NCBI GenBank assembly: GCA_003241895.1
Contig: QBLY01000010.1
Span: 23,996-87,995, forward strand
DNA from: Lysobacteraceae bacterium
Lineage (GTDB): Bacteria; Pseudomonadota; Gammaproteobacteria; Xanthomonadales; Xanthomonadaceae
Direction: 5' to 3'
DNA length: 64,000 nucleotides
Position 1 is the first letter of the stretch. The number at the start of each line of letters is the position of its first letter. Shown here in pieces: positions 38,593-46,858 of this stretch. Under the pieces are notes generated by a model. The model was not told where the DNA came from. It made no database searches and saw only the letters and a program-made list of their open reading frames with translations. The translations under genes were made by a program, and so were the position numbers.

Positions 38593-39912
38593 ATGGACCC
38601 TTGGGTCCCGGGCCCCGGCATGAGCATTCCCCCGCACCTCCAAGGCAAGGCCGCGCAGGCCGAACACTTTGCCCAGACCGGCCAGGTGGCACACGCCGCG
38701 CGGCTGTTCGTCGAACTCGCGCAGGAAGCGCCCGGCTACTGGCGCGCACCGCATTTCCTGGCGATGCAGTCGTTCGGCGCCGGCGACCTGGCGCAGGCCA
38801 AACGCTGGATCGGGCAGGCCATCGCCGGCGAAAAACCCCCGGCCCTGGTGGAGGCCAGCGCCGGCCAGATCTTCCTGGCCGTCGGCGACAAGCAGGCATC
38901 GCAGGCCGCCTACGAACGGGCGCTGCTGCTCGACCCCGACTTCCTGCCCGCACGCCTGGACCTGGGCGACCTGCTGGACGACCAGGGCAAGTCGCTCGAG
39001 GCCAACCGCCACTACCGCGCGGCCCTCGGCCAGGCCTCCACCATTCCCCAGCTTCCCGTTGCCCTGCAGGTCCAACTGGGCCGCGCGCGTGACCGGACGC
39101 AGCTTGAACACCAGGCCCTGGAACAGACCCTGCAGGCCGCGCTGCGCACGACCCAGGCGTCCGCTGCCGCCGATGGCAACGACCGCTTCGAGGAGTGCTA
39201 CGGGATCCTGATGGGCCGCCTGCGCCCGCAGCTGCCCAAGCCCGGCTTCATGCACTTCCCCAAGCTGCCGCCGCTGAGCTTCTACGGGCGCGAGCTTTTT
39301 CCTTGGGCGGCCGCGCTGGAAGCCAGGACGCCGCAGATCCTGGCCGAGGTGCAGGCGATGCTGGCGGGCCCGGAAAGCGGCTTCATCGCCTACGTGCAGA
39401 AGGACGCCGCCGACGTCCCCGATTCGCAGGCCTGGCGCGACCTCAACAAGAACGACGACTGGGGCGTGTTCTTCCTGCACAACCAGGGCGAGCGCGTGGA
39501 TCGGCACTGCGCCGCCCTGCCTGTGACGGCCGCGGCGCTGGACGAAGTGCCCATGGTCAGCATCCCGGGCCGCGGGCCCACCGCCTTCCTGTCGCGACTG
39601 CGCCCGGGCACGCATATCCCGCCGCACCACGGGGCCACCAACACGCGCGTGATCTGCCACCTGCCGCTGGTGATCCCGGACAACTGCGCCATCCGCGTCG
39701 GCAACGACACCCGCAGCTGGAAGCCGGGCGAACTGATCGTGTTCGACGACACCGTCGAACACGAGGCCTGGAACCGCAGCGACCGCGATCGCATCGTGCT
39801 GATCTTCGACGTCTGGAACCCGTTCCTCACCGCCGCCGAACGCGAGCAGGTGACCGCGGTGACCGCCGCCTACGCGACCTTCTACCCCGAGCAGCTGCAC
39901 AAGCTCGACTGA
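38593..39912 (+). CDS. TPR-containing aspartyl/asparaginyl beta-hydroxylase
   Basis: This 439-residue protein has N-terminal tetratricopeptide units (about 25-150) and a C-terminal AspH dioxygenase domain. That domain shows HIPPHHGATNTRVICHLPL with an iron-binding histidine, and FDDTVEHEAWNRSD with the second; AspH enzymes use a two-His iron site with 2-oxoglutarate. ATG 38593 is used; ATG 38620 (MSIPPHL) is an alternative. It probably hydroxylates Asp or Asn in a protein or peptide target. A sulfotransferase with similar N-terminal TPRs converges on it 20 nt away. Confidence 0.87.
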   Translation: MDPWVPGPGMSIPPHLQGKAAQAEHFAQTGQVAHAARLFVELAQEAPGYWRAPHFLAMQSFGAGDLAQAKRWIGQAIAGEKPPALVEASAGQIFLAVGDKQASQAAYERALLLDPDFLPARLDLGDLLDDQGKSLEANRHYRAALGQASTIPQLPVALQVQLGRARDRTQLEHQALEQTLQAALRTTQASAAADGNDRFEECYGILMGRLRPQLPKPGFMHFPKLPPLSFYGRELFPWAAALEARTPQILAEVQAMLAGPESGFIAYVQKDAADVPDSQAWRDLNKNDDWGVFFLHNQGERVDRHCAALPVTAAALDEVPMVSIPGRGPTAFLSRLRPGTHIPPHHGATNTRVICHLPLVIPDNCAIRVGNDTRSWKPGELIVFDDTVEHEAWNRSDRDRIVLIFDVWNPFLTAAEREQVTAVTAAYATFYPEQLHKLD

Positions 39913-39931
39913 GGCGCGGCGGCAGCGGCGC

Positions 39932-41506
39932 TCAGCCGCCGAAGGCCTGGATCATCGGCTGCAGCGGCTGCTCGTAAGCCTTCCAGACCTTGCCGCGGTC
40001 CTTGCGGATGCCGTCGCGCATCATCACGCTGCTGGCGGTGGCCACGGCGTCGCTGCGCTCTTCGATCTTCACCATCGCCGGCTCAAATCCAAGCCCACAG
40101 AACTCCGCCATGCGCCGAGCGGTTGCCTCGGGCTGGGCCACCAGGTCGTCGTACTCGATGTCCAGGATGCGTCCCGGCAGGATCGCGTGCCAGTGGTCCA
40201 TCAGCGTTTCATAGCGCTTGAAGTAGTCGATGTAATCCATCTGGTCGTAGGAATAGCCCGAGCCCGTGCCGAACAGGGTCCGCAGGTTCGACAGGCCCAC
40301 GTCGATGGCGTCGCGACGCATGCGGATGAAGCGTGCCTGCGGCAGCGCGCGGGCCATGAAGCCGATGTTGAGGAAATTGGACGGCAGCTTGTCCGTGACG
40401 ACGGGCAGGCCGCCGGCGCGCCAGCGCATGCCGTCCAGGTACTCCTTGCCGATACGCGGGTAATCAAAGCCGGCGCGCGCGCGGACGATGCGCGGGTCGC
40501 TCTCGCCGCGGCAGTGCAGGCCGCTGGCCCGGCGCAGCGCCGCCGTGATGTCGTAGGTCTCGCCACCCGCGGCTACCCGCGAATGGCCGCTGATGATGCG
40601 CTCGGCAAGCGTGGTGCCCGACCGGTGCAATCCGACCACGAAGATCGGCTGCAGCGCGGGGTCCACCCAGCCATCGGCCCGGCTGGCTTCCTGCGCGCTC
40701 CACTCGTGCAGGGCGTCGAACAGGGCCGCCGTCCCGGACGCCTGGTAACCCAGCGTCGCCAGCTTGCTTCGGCAGCCCAGCATCAGCGCTTCCCAGGAGC
40801 GTGCGTAGTCCTTGAGGTCGTGCAGCTCGTTGTGCAGGGCGTAGCCCAGGCTCGCCAGGGCCGTGGGATCCTGCGTCCTGGCAATCACCGCCTCGATGCG
40901 GTCGACGCGCCTGCCGCCGTCCGGCCGACGCAGGCGCGACAGCAGCCAGTGCGTGCTGGGGTCGTCGGGACTGATCCGCAGGCAGCGCTCGGCGTGCTCG
41001 GCGGCCTGTTCCATGCGCCCGAAAAACTCGTCCAGCCGCGCCAGCACCGACAGGGTGGGCGGATGGTCCGGGTCGCGCGCGTTCGCGGCCGTGGCGAATT
41101 CCCCGGCGATGTCGTGGGCGCCCACGAGGCTGAGCTGGTGGGCCATTTCGGCCAGCGACTTCGCCGACTCCCACATGGCGGGCGGCAGCTGGCGGGCAAT
41201 CTCGATGAGGGTGCCGGACTCGCTTATCTTGCCCAGCCGCTTCACGAGCTCGACCGCCACGTGCGGGTTCTCGATGTAGCCCGACAGGGCGCGCATCACC
41301 TGGGCCCGCCCGTCGTTGTGACGGCCGGCGGTGATGTGGATGTCGGCGATGCGCAGCCGGGTTTCGACGTGGTCGGGACTGGCGTCGGCGGCTGCCTCCA
41401 GGCTGGCCAGCGCTTCGGCGGGCGACTGGTTGGCCAGGTACAGTTCGGCGCGGCGCAAGCTCTTGCGGAAGCGGCTTTCCGCGGCGGGCGACAGTGAAAT
41501 GGACAT
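39932..41506 (-). CDS. TPR-sulfotransferase
   Basis: This 524-residue protein joins N-terminal tetratricopeptide repeats (to about 200) to a sulfotransferase domain. The PAPS-binding P-loop is FVVGLHRSGTTLAERI, and ARFIRMRRDAIDVGLSN is the 3'-phosphate-binding strand. ATG 41506 (MSISLSPAAES) is chosen; the frame upstream is Arg-rich noise. Related TPR-sulfotransferases often lie beside TonB receptors and AspH-type oxygenases in xanthomonads and sphingomonads. The substrate is unknown; tyrosyl-type sulfation is possible. Confidence 0.87.
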   Translation of the reverse strand: MSISLSPAAESRFRKSLRRAELYLANQSPAEALASLEAAADASPDHVETRLRIADIHITAGRHNDGRAQVMRALSGYIENPHVAVELVKRLGKISESGTLIEIARQLPPAMWESAKSLAEMAHQLSLVGAHDIAGEFATAANARDPDHPPTLSVLARLDEFFGRMEQAAEHAERCLRISPDDPSTHWLLSRLRRPDGGRRVDRIEAVIARTQDPTALASLGYALHNELHDLKDYARSWEALMLGCRSKLATLGYQASGTAALFDALHEWSAQEASRADGWVDPALQPIFVVGLHRSGTTLAERIISGHSRVAAGGETYDITAALRRASGLHCRGESDPRIVRARAGFDYPRIGKEYLDGMRWRAGGLPVVTDKLPSNFLNIGFMARALPQARFIRMRRDAIDVGLSNLRTLFGTGSGYSYDQMDYIDYFKRYETLMDHWHAILPGRILDIEYDDLVAQPEATARRMAEFCGLGFEPAMVKIEERSDAVATASSVMMRDGIRKDRGKVWKAYEQPLQPMIQAFGG

Positions 41507-41587
41507 GGGCGGCAACGCAGGGCGTGGGGGCGGCAAGGATACCAAGAACCACGCATCCACCGTTCCGCCCGGTCCCGCCACCCGCCA

Positions 41588-41910
41588 GGCACAAAAAACG
41601 GATCTTCTCCAAACTGCGGGGACTGGCGCCGTCGCCACCCCGGAAGCGAGGCTACGCAGCGGCCTGAAGGCGTGACGGAGGGCCCGAGGCAACGAGTTGT
41701 GACGCTTGCGCGTGCAGATCCGGACGCGCAAGCATCAGAGCCTGCTGCCTCGGGCCTTCCGTCCATCTCACACGACGCTTGCCACCGGACGCGCCGCGAA
41801 GGCGAGGGTCACTGGCTGCGAAATAAAGGCCTCACTGAGCAGGCAGTGACCCTCGCCTTCGCGGTGGGGCCGGCGCCAGTCCCCTTACTTGGGAGAAGGC
41901 ACAAAAAAAC
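41588..41910. mobile_element. MITE-like nested palindromic element with flanking direct repeats
   Basis: Terminal arms 41605-41631 and 41871-41897 match as inverted repeats at 23 of 27 positions (shared core GGGGACTGGCGCCG). A direct repeat GGCACAAAAAA(A)C flanks the unit (41588-41599 and 41898-41910), as a target duplication would. Inside are an 18-bp inverted repeat with one mismatch (41674-41691 with 41746-41763), enclosing a 10-bp stem (41704-41713 with 41724-41733), and a perfect 21-bp repeat (41794-41814 with 41844-41864). It encodes no transposase, so a non-autonomous element or structured RNA is suggested. The left direct repeat is separated from its arm by 5 nt, so the exact ends are uncertain. 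Confidence 0.6.
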
Positions 41911-41931
41911 AGGGGCCCCGAAGGGCCCCTG
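41903..41931 (-). terminator. Rho-independent terminator of the TonB receptor gene
   Basis: CAGGGGCCC at 41910-41918 pairs perfectly with GGGCCCCTG at 41923-41931. On the minus strand the loop is TTCG and a run of seven T residues follows (41909-41903). It lies 25 nt past the receptor stop. Confidence 0.88.
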
Positions 41932-41955
41932 CTGGTCACGCAAACAGTCGGACTA

Positions 41956-44616
41956 TTAGAACGACTGGCTGTAGCGCATGTACGTCACACGGCCGTAGCC
42001 GTCGTACAGGCCGAAGTCGAAGCCACGGCCGCCGTCATTGAGATCATCCAGCGACGGGCCGCGATTGAGCAGGTTGTTCACGCCCAGGGTCAGGCGGCCG
42101 TTCCACGGCGCCGACCAAGTGGCCTGCACGTCGTGGGTGACGAACGACGAGACCGTCTGCGCGTAGCCCACCGTATAGCCGGCATCGGCCGCGGTGGAGG
42201 ACGTGCTGTCGATCATGTTGATGTTCCAGGCGGCGCTGAAGTCACCCTTCGACCAGGTGTTCTGCAGCGAAGCGCGGAACTCCGGGGCACCCTCGGACCC
42301 GATCAGTTCGCCACCGTTAACCTCGTAGCTGTTGACGTAGCTGACCTGCAGCAGGTTGCCGAACTCGCCCCAGGCACCGCCGTCGAAGCTGGTGCGGACG
42401 CTGAGGTCCAGACCATTGGTTTCGATGGTGCCGAGGTTGGCGTAACCGATCTGGGAGTAAAGGATCTCACCCGTGGTCGGGCTGCGGGCAACGCCGAGGC
42501 CCAGACCCGGCTGCGGCGGCGACAGGTTGGCCGGAAGGGCCGACACGCCGGGCGGGCAGAAGGTCGTGGTGCCGGCGAGGCAGGCCGCGAGGGCACCGGT
42601 GCTGAAGAACGCCAGCTGGTCGTCGATCTTGATGTTGTAGTGATCGAGGGTCAGGCTCAGCCAATCAGTGGCGTCCCAGGCCAGGCCCAGGGAGTACTGG
42701 GTGGACTGCTCGGACAACACGTTCGGGTTGGCGATCGTGTACGAGGTGACCTGCGTCTGGCAGCCGGCCGCCTGGCCGAACGCAATGCAGGTCCGCGGAT
42801 CGGCGATGCCGTCGGCGCCGAAGGCCGGCTGCTGGCCCACGATGTCCAGGGTCGGGGCGCGGAAGCCCTGGCCGTAGGACGCACGCAGGGTCAGCGAGTC
42901 AAGCGGCTGCCAGCGCATGGCGATCTTCGGGGCGAAGTCGTTGCCGTAGTCGCTGTATTCATCGAAGCGACCCGCCAGGGTGACTTCGAAGGTGTCGATG
43001 ATCGGGAACAGCACTTCGAAGAACGCAGCCTTGACGGAGCGTTCGCCGAATGCGGAGTTGCCGGCCGAACCGGACACCACGCCAGCGGCGGACAGGGAGT
43101 CGTAGATGTCTTCCCAGTTTTCTTCGCGGTATTCGGTACCCACGGCCATGGCCGCGGTGCCGCCGCCCATCTCGAACAGGTCGAAGCTGGCCGAAGCAAA
43201 GGCTTCGCGCATCTTCGTGGTGGACTCGCGGTTGACCGTGACGATCAGCGAGCGGGCAATGTTGGGCGCGGTCGCGAACGGGTTCTGGATCAGGTACGTA
43301 CCGTTGTTGACAGCGGCCTGGGCCGAAGTGGCCAGGACGTAGTTGCGACCCAGCTCGATGGCCTTGGATTCGCTGGTGCGGACGCCAAAGTCGAGGTCCA
43401 CGGCGCCGATGCGACCCTGGAAGCCGTACGTGAAGTCGTACAGGCCGTTCTCGATGGAGTTGTCGCGGTTACCCAGGGCGGCGAAGCGGTGGCGCACGTA
43501 AAGGGTCTGGCCAGCCAGCGCTGCATAGAACGGGTCGCCCGGGAAGAGGACGGCCGGATGGCTGGGCGAACCCGGAAGCAGGGCGATGCCGTTGCTGCCG
43601 CCGAGCCACGGCGAGCTCGGGACGGGCGCGTAGCGACCGAACGACTGCACGCGGGAAACCTGGGCGTTGAGGTAGGTCGTCCAGTTGTCGTTGATCTGGT
43701 AGTCGCCGCGCAGGAACGTGGACTGGTTCTTGATCGCCGCTTCGTCAGCCGCAACGAAGGTGAAGTCGTAGGCGCAACGACCGGTCGGGCCGGAGCTGAG
43801 GGTGAAGAAACCGTTCGTGGTGCAGTTGAAGCCCGGGAAGCGCGAACCGTTGGTCGGGTGGCGCAGGAAACCGCCGGTACGACCCGTCTGGATGTTGTTG
43901 CCGAACGACGAGGTGCCGCCGCTGGACCACGGACGGCTGCGCTGGAAGACGATGTCGCGCTTGTCGAGCGAGATGCCGCCCAGCAGGCGACCGCGCTCGG
44001 AGGCGCTGCCGAAGATGATCGAGCCCTGCTCGGTGTCGCCACCGTCGAGGGTCGGGGAGCCGACGCCGTAAGTCACTTCAACGCCGTTGAAGTCCTTGCG
44101 GGTGATGATGTTCACCACGCCGCCGATGGCGTCGGAACCGTAGATCGCCGAGGCGCCGTCGGAGAGGATTTCAATGCGCTCAACAGCCGCCAGCGGAATG
44201 GCGTTGATGTCCTGGAAGCTGCCGGTGGCGGCAGCAACCGGGGCGCGACGGCCGTCGATCAGGACGAGCGTACGGCCCGAACCGAGACCACGCAGGCTGA
44301 TACCGGCGGTCGCCTGGGCCGAGCTGCCCGACTGCGGGCGGATCGAGCCGAAGCTGTTGAAGGTGGTGCCACGCAGGTAGTCGGCCACCGAGACTTCGCC
44401 GGAGGCGTCGATCTGGGCGCGGTTGATGACGGTGATCGGCAGGGCGCCTTCCACGTCGGCGCGCTTGATGCGCGAACCAGTGACCTCGATGGTGTCGAGG
44501 GTAGCGGCGCTATCTTCCGTTTCCTGCGCGAAGGCGGGGACCGCCGCGAAGGTGGAAGCGGCGCCGGCGAGGAGCGCGAAGCGAATCGCGCCAGACAGCT
44601 GATTGAAATTAGACAT
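41956..44616 (-). CDS. TonB-dependent outer-membrane receptor
   Basis: This 886-residue receptor imports a ligand across the outer membrane with energy from TonB. A signal peptide ends at about residue 30 (VPAFA). The TonB-box-like DTIEVTGSRIKR follows, then a plug domain (LRGLGSGRTLVLIDGRRAP and SDAIGGVVNIITRKDF), a barrel of 22 expected strands and a terminal aromatic YMRYSQSF. GGAG lies about 10 nt upstream of the ATG. No ligand can be inferred; the group with this N-terminus is widespread in xanthomonads and often adjoins sulfotransferase/AspH genes. It is followed by a strong terminator and the mobile-like element. Confidence 0.93.
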   Translation of the reverse strand: MSNFNQLSGAIRFALLAGAASTFAAVPAFAQETEDSAATLDTIEVTGSRIKRADVEGALPITVINRAQIDASGEVSVADYLRGTTFNSFGSIRPQSGSSAQATAGISLRGLGSGRTLVLIDGRRAPVAAATGSFQDINAIPLAAVERIEILSDGASAIYGSDAIGGVVNIITRKDFNGVEVTYGVGSPTLDGGDTEQGSIIFGSASERGRLLGGISLDKRDIVFQRSRPWSSGGTSSFGNNIQTGRTGGFLRHPTNGSRFPGFNCTTNGFFTLSSGPTGRCAYDFTFVAADEAAIKNQSTFLRGDYQINDNWTTYLNAQVSRVQSFGRYAPVPSSPWLGGSNGIALLPGSPSHPAVLFPGDPFYAALAGQTLYVRHRFAALGNRDNSIENGLYDFTYGFQGRIGAVDLDFGVRTSESKAIELGRNYVLATSAQAAVNNGTYLIQNPFATAPNIARSLIVTVNRESTTKMREAFASASFDLFEMGGGTAAMAVGTEYREENWEDIYDSLSAAGVVSGSAGNSAFGERSVKAAFFEVLFPIIDTFEVTLAGRFDEYSDYGNDFAPKIAMRWQPLDSLTLRASYGQGFRAPTLDIVGQQPAFGADGIADPRTCIAFGQAAGCQTQVTSYTIANPNVLSEQSTQYSLGLAWDATDWLSLTLDHYNIKIDDQLAFFSTGALAACLAGTTTFCPPGVSALPANLSPPQPGLGLGVARSPTTGEILYSQIGYANLGTIETNGLDLSVRTSFDGGAWGEFGNLLQVSYVNSYEVNGGELIGSEGAPEFRASLQNTWSKGDFSAAWNINMIDSTSSTAADAGYTVGYAQTVSSFVTHDVQATWSAPWNGRLTLGVNNLLNRGPSLDDLNDGGRGFDFGLYDGYGRVTYMRYSQSF

Positions 44617-44833
44617 TTTTTTCTCTCTCCAACGTCAGAGTGATGGTGACTCTAGATACCGGGACAAAGCCTAGAGGTCGATCGTCAGGATAACGGTCAC
44701 CTTGGCCTGCCGGAGCATAACGCAATCTTTACGTCCCGCAAAGAAGGTTAACGCCCCGTAAAGCGGGGGCGGGGGGGGTGCCGCGGCGCACCGGCGGCCC
44801 GAAATCAGGCCTAACGCCTTGAATTAAAAACAC

Positions 44834-45748
44834 TTAGTCGAGTTCAATTCGTACATCGCCGGAAAACGACTCCAGCCGGACGTCCCCGGCACCCGCGCCC
44901 AGTCGCGTCTCGAGACTTTTCCCAGGGCCGTACTGCTCGGCCTTGACTGCCCCGACCGGGCTGCTGATATCGCCGCTGAAGGTCTCCACCCGCAGCCGGG
45001 CCGAGGTGTCGCGGCCCAGCGACAGGGTCAGCCCGCCGCTGACCGAATCGGTGGTGATGCGGCCGCCCGGCGCCAACCTGGCCTTGACCCGGCTGTCGCC
45101 GGAGACCGAGCTGATCGACAGGCGCTCGACCTGCCCGGCCGCCAGCTCGACGTCGCCCGAGACCGTTTCCAGGTCCACCACCCCGGTCACCCTGCCCCGT
45201 ATCCGGACGTCACCGCTCACCGTATCCACCGCAATGCTGGCGGTCTGCAGGTCAAGGTCCAGGTCGCCGCTGACGCTGTCGATGCTGGCCTCGGCCGGGC
45301 GTGCCGCCCGCACCACCACGTCGCCGCTGACCGTGTCCACCGACAGGCTTCGCCCGGCAACGCCGGCCACGTCCACGTTGGCACTCACGCTGTCCACCGT
45401 CACACCGGCGCCGGTGGGCACCGACACCTCGATGACGCTGGCTTGGCCCTGGCTGCCCTTGCCACCCCAGCCGAACCAACTGCCGCCGCTGGAGGGATAG
45501 CGCACTTCGATGCGAAGGTCGTCGGCCGTGCCCTCCACCAGCAGCTTCTCGACGCCCTCGCCCAGGCTGCCGGTGATGCCGACCTCGGCGCGGTCCCAGG
45601 CCCGCACCACGATGCGGCCCTTGACGTTGTCGATGGACACATTGCCGGTGGCCGACAGCGGCCGGACCTGGTTGATAGGCGTGGCGGCCAGCGCCGGCGA
45701 GCTGGCCAATGCCAGCAGTGCCGCGCAGCAAACGGTGCGGGTCGTCAT
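44834..45748 (-). CDS. DUF4097 family beta-helix repeat protein, exported
   Basis: This 304-residue exported protein has a signal peptide (MTTRTVCCAALLALASSPALA) and about nine repeats of the form [D/E]-[S/T]-V-S-G-D-x-x-V (for example DTVSGDVVV, DSVSGDLDL, ETVSGDVEL). These make a right-handed beta-helix, often described as a putative adhesin. It closes an operon with an ECF sigma and an anti-sigma. AGGAG lies 6 nt upstream. A surface or periplasmic role under sigma control is a reasonable inference, but not proven. Confidence 0.85.
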   Translation of the reverse strand: MTTRTVCCAALLALASSPALAATPINQVRPLSATGNVSIDNVKGRIVVRAWDRAEVGITGSLGEGVEKLLVEGTADDLRIEVRYPSSGGSWFGWGGKGSQGQASVIEVSVPTGAGVTVDSVSANVDVAGVAGRSLSVDTVSGDVVVRAARPAEASIDSVSGDLDLDLQTASIAVDTVSGDVRIRGRVTGVVDLETVSGDVELAAGQVERLSISSVSGDSRVKARLAPGGRITTDSVSGGLTLSLGRDTSARLRVETFSGDISSPVGAVKAEQYGPGKSLETRLGAGAGDVRLESFSGDVRIELD

Positions 45749-45784
45749 GGAATGCTCCTGTCATACATATAAGTGAAGGTGGCT

Positions 45785-46240
45785 TCAGCCGGTGACGGCG
45801 CGCTGGGTCAGCGACAGCCGGCGGGAATACGTCCTGCGCAGCTGGTCGAGCAGGTAGCGGGCGCCCGGGTCGCTGTCCATGGCCTGGCGGATCTGCACCA
45901 GGCTCTGGTCCAGGGTGGCCAAGGCCGGCTCGATGGGGGCCGGCAGGGGCGCGCCTTCGAACTGCACCAGGGCCGCCTGGTATTCGCGGGTGAGGGCCTG
46001 CGCTTCGCGCTGGACCAGTGCAGCCTGCGGATCGGGCGCGGGCGAGCGCGCCGGCTGCCAGGCCAGGCCGACCGCCAGGCAAAGCGAGGCGGCCATGGCC
46101 AGGCCCACCCACCACGCCCGGCCCTTGCGGGCAGGCTGCGGCGGCCGCAGGCGGGCTTGAATGCCGGGCCACAGGTCGTGCGGCGGATCGATCTCGCGGG
46201 GCAGCTGGCGCAGCTGCCAGCGCAGTTCAGTCTTGCTCAT
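45785..46240 (-). CDS. Probable anti-sigma factor, single membrane helix
   Basis: This 151-residue protein has a cytoplasmic N-terminus (MSKTELRWQLRQLPREIDPP), one membrane helix at 43-61 (WWVGLAMAASLCLAVGLAW) and a helical periplasmic tail rich in Gln and Arg. There is no zinc-binding HxxxCxxC motif. It starts inside the sigma-factor stop (14-nt overlap), the classic arrangement of ECF sigma/anti-sigma pairs. Its identity as an anti-sigma rests mainly on that context. Confidence 0.72.
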   Translation of the reverse strand: MSKTELRWQLRQLPREIDPPHDLWPGIQARLRPPQPARKGRAWWVGLAMAASLCLAVGLAWQPARSPAPDPQAALVQREAQALTREYQAALVQFEGAPLPAPIEPALATLDQSLVQIRQAMDSDPGARYLLDQLRRTYSRRLSLTQRAVTG

Positions 46241-46826
46241 GGTCCTCTCCTAGCCTGGCCCGCAGCAGCTGGCGGGCGCGATGCAGCTGGGCCTTGGAAC
46301 TGCCGACCGCCATGCCGAGTTCGGTGGCGATCTCCTCGTGCTTCCAGCCTTCGATGTCGTAAAGCACCAGCACGGCGCGGGCGCGCGGTGGCAAGGTGGC
46401 GATGGCGCGCTCGAGGTCGAGCCGCAGGGCCATGCGCAGGCCGGCGCTGTCGGGCGTGGCGTGGGTATCAAGCGCCTCGTCGTCGGTCTCCAGCGCTTCG
46501 CCGCCGCTGCGGGCGCGCAGTTCCATCAGAGCGGTGTTCACCGCAAGACGGTGCAGCCAGGTGGAGAACGCGCTTTCGAACCGGAAGCCGGGCAGCGCCT
46601 GCCAGGCCTTCACGAACGCGTCCTGCACCAAATCCTGCGCCCTCGCCTCGTGCCCGCACAGCCGCCACAGCACGGCATGCACGCGACTCGAATGCCTGCG
46701 ATAAAGCTGCTCGAAGGCGCGCACGTCGCCGGCGCCTGCCGCGCGGACCAGGGCGTGGTCCTCGTCGCGGGGCGAAATGGGGTCGTTGGCGGGGGCGGCG
46801 TGAAGGTCCACGGCGGTACTGAGCAT
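46227..46826 (-). CDS. ECF-family RNA polymerase sigma factor
   Basis: This 199-residue sigma-70-family factor shows region 2 (DLVQDAFVKAWQALPGFRFE, then FSTWLHRLAVN) and region 4 (LPPRARAVLVLYDIEGWKHE, ending with AQLHRARQLL). Length and motif order fit ECF sigmas. ATG 46826 begins MLSTAVDL; the open frame continues far upstream but overlaps the deacetylase gene. It lies 32 nt after that gene and overlaps the anti-sigma by 14 nt. It probably controls this operon and others. Confidence 0.9.
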   Translation of the reverse strand: MLSTAVDLHAAPANDPISPRDEDHALVRAAGAGDVRAFEQLYRRHSSRVHAVLWRLCGHEARAQDLVQDAFVKAWQALPGFRFESAFSTWLHRLAVNTALMELRARSGGEALETDDEALDTHATPDSAGLRMALRLDLERAIATLPPRARAVLVLYDIEGWKHEEIATELGMAVGSSKAQLHRARQLLRARLGEDHEQD

Positions 46827-46858
46827 ACCGACTCGGATGCAGGCACCGGCCGAAAGGT

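Larger units (their letters stand above)
41507..41955. other. 449-bp non-coding interval with a nested palindromic element
   Basis: No convincing gene is present. From the left it holds about 80 nt of leader for the sulfotransferase, then an insertion-like element at 41588-41910, and the terminator of the TonB receptor gene at 41903-41931. Short open frames here lack codon bias and homology I recognise. Confidence 0.8.

Noticed and set aside
41910..41931. Hairpin as a REP element
   Set aside because: It has a TTCG loop and seven T residues on the minus strand right after a gene stop, so a terminator explains it better.
42133..44643. Very long plus-strand open frame antisense to the TonB receptor
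   Set aside because: It is a mirror of a GC-rich gene whose plug, barrel and signal peptide are clear on the other strand. The antisense translation is Arg/Gly/Ala-rich without any motif.
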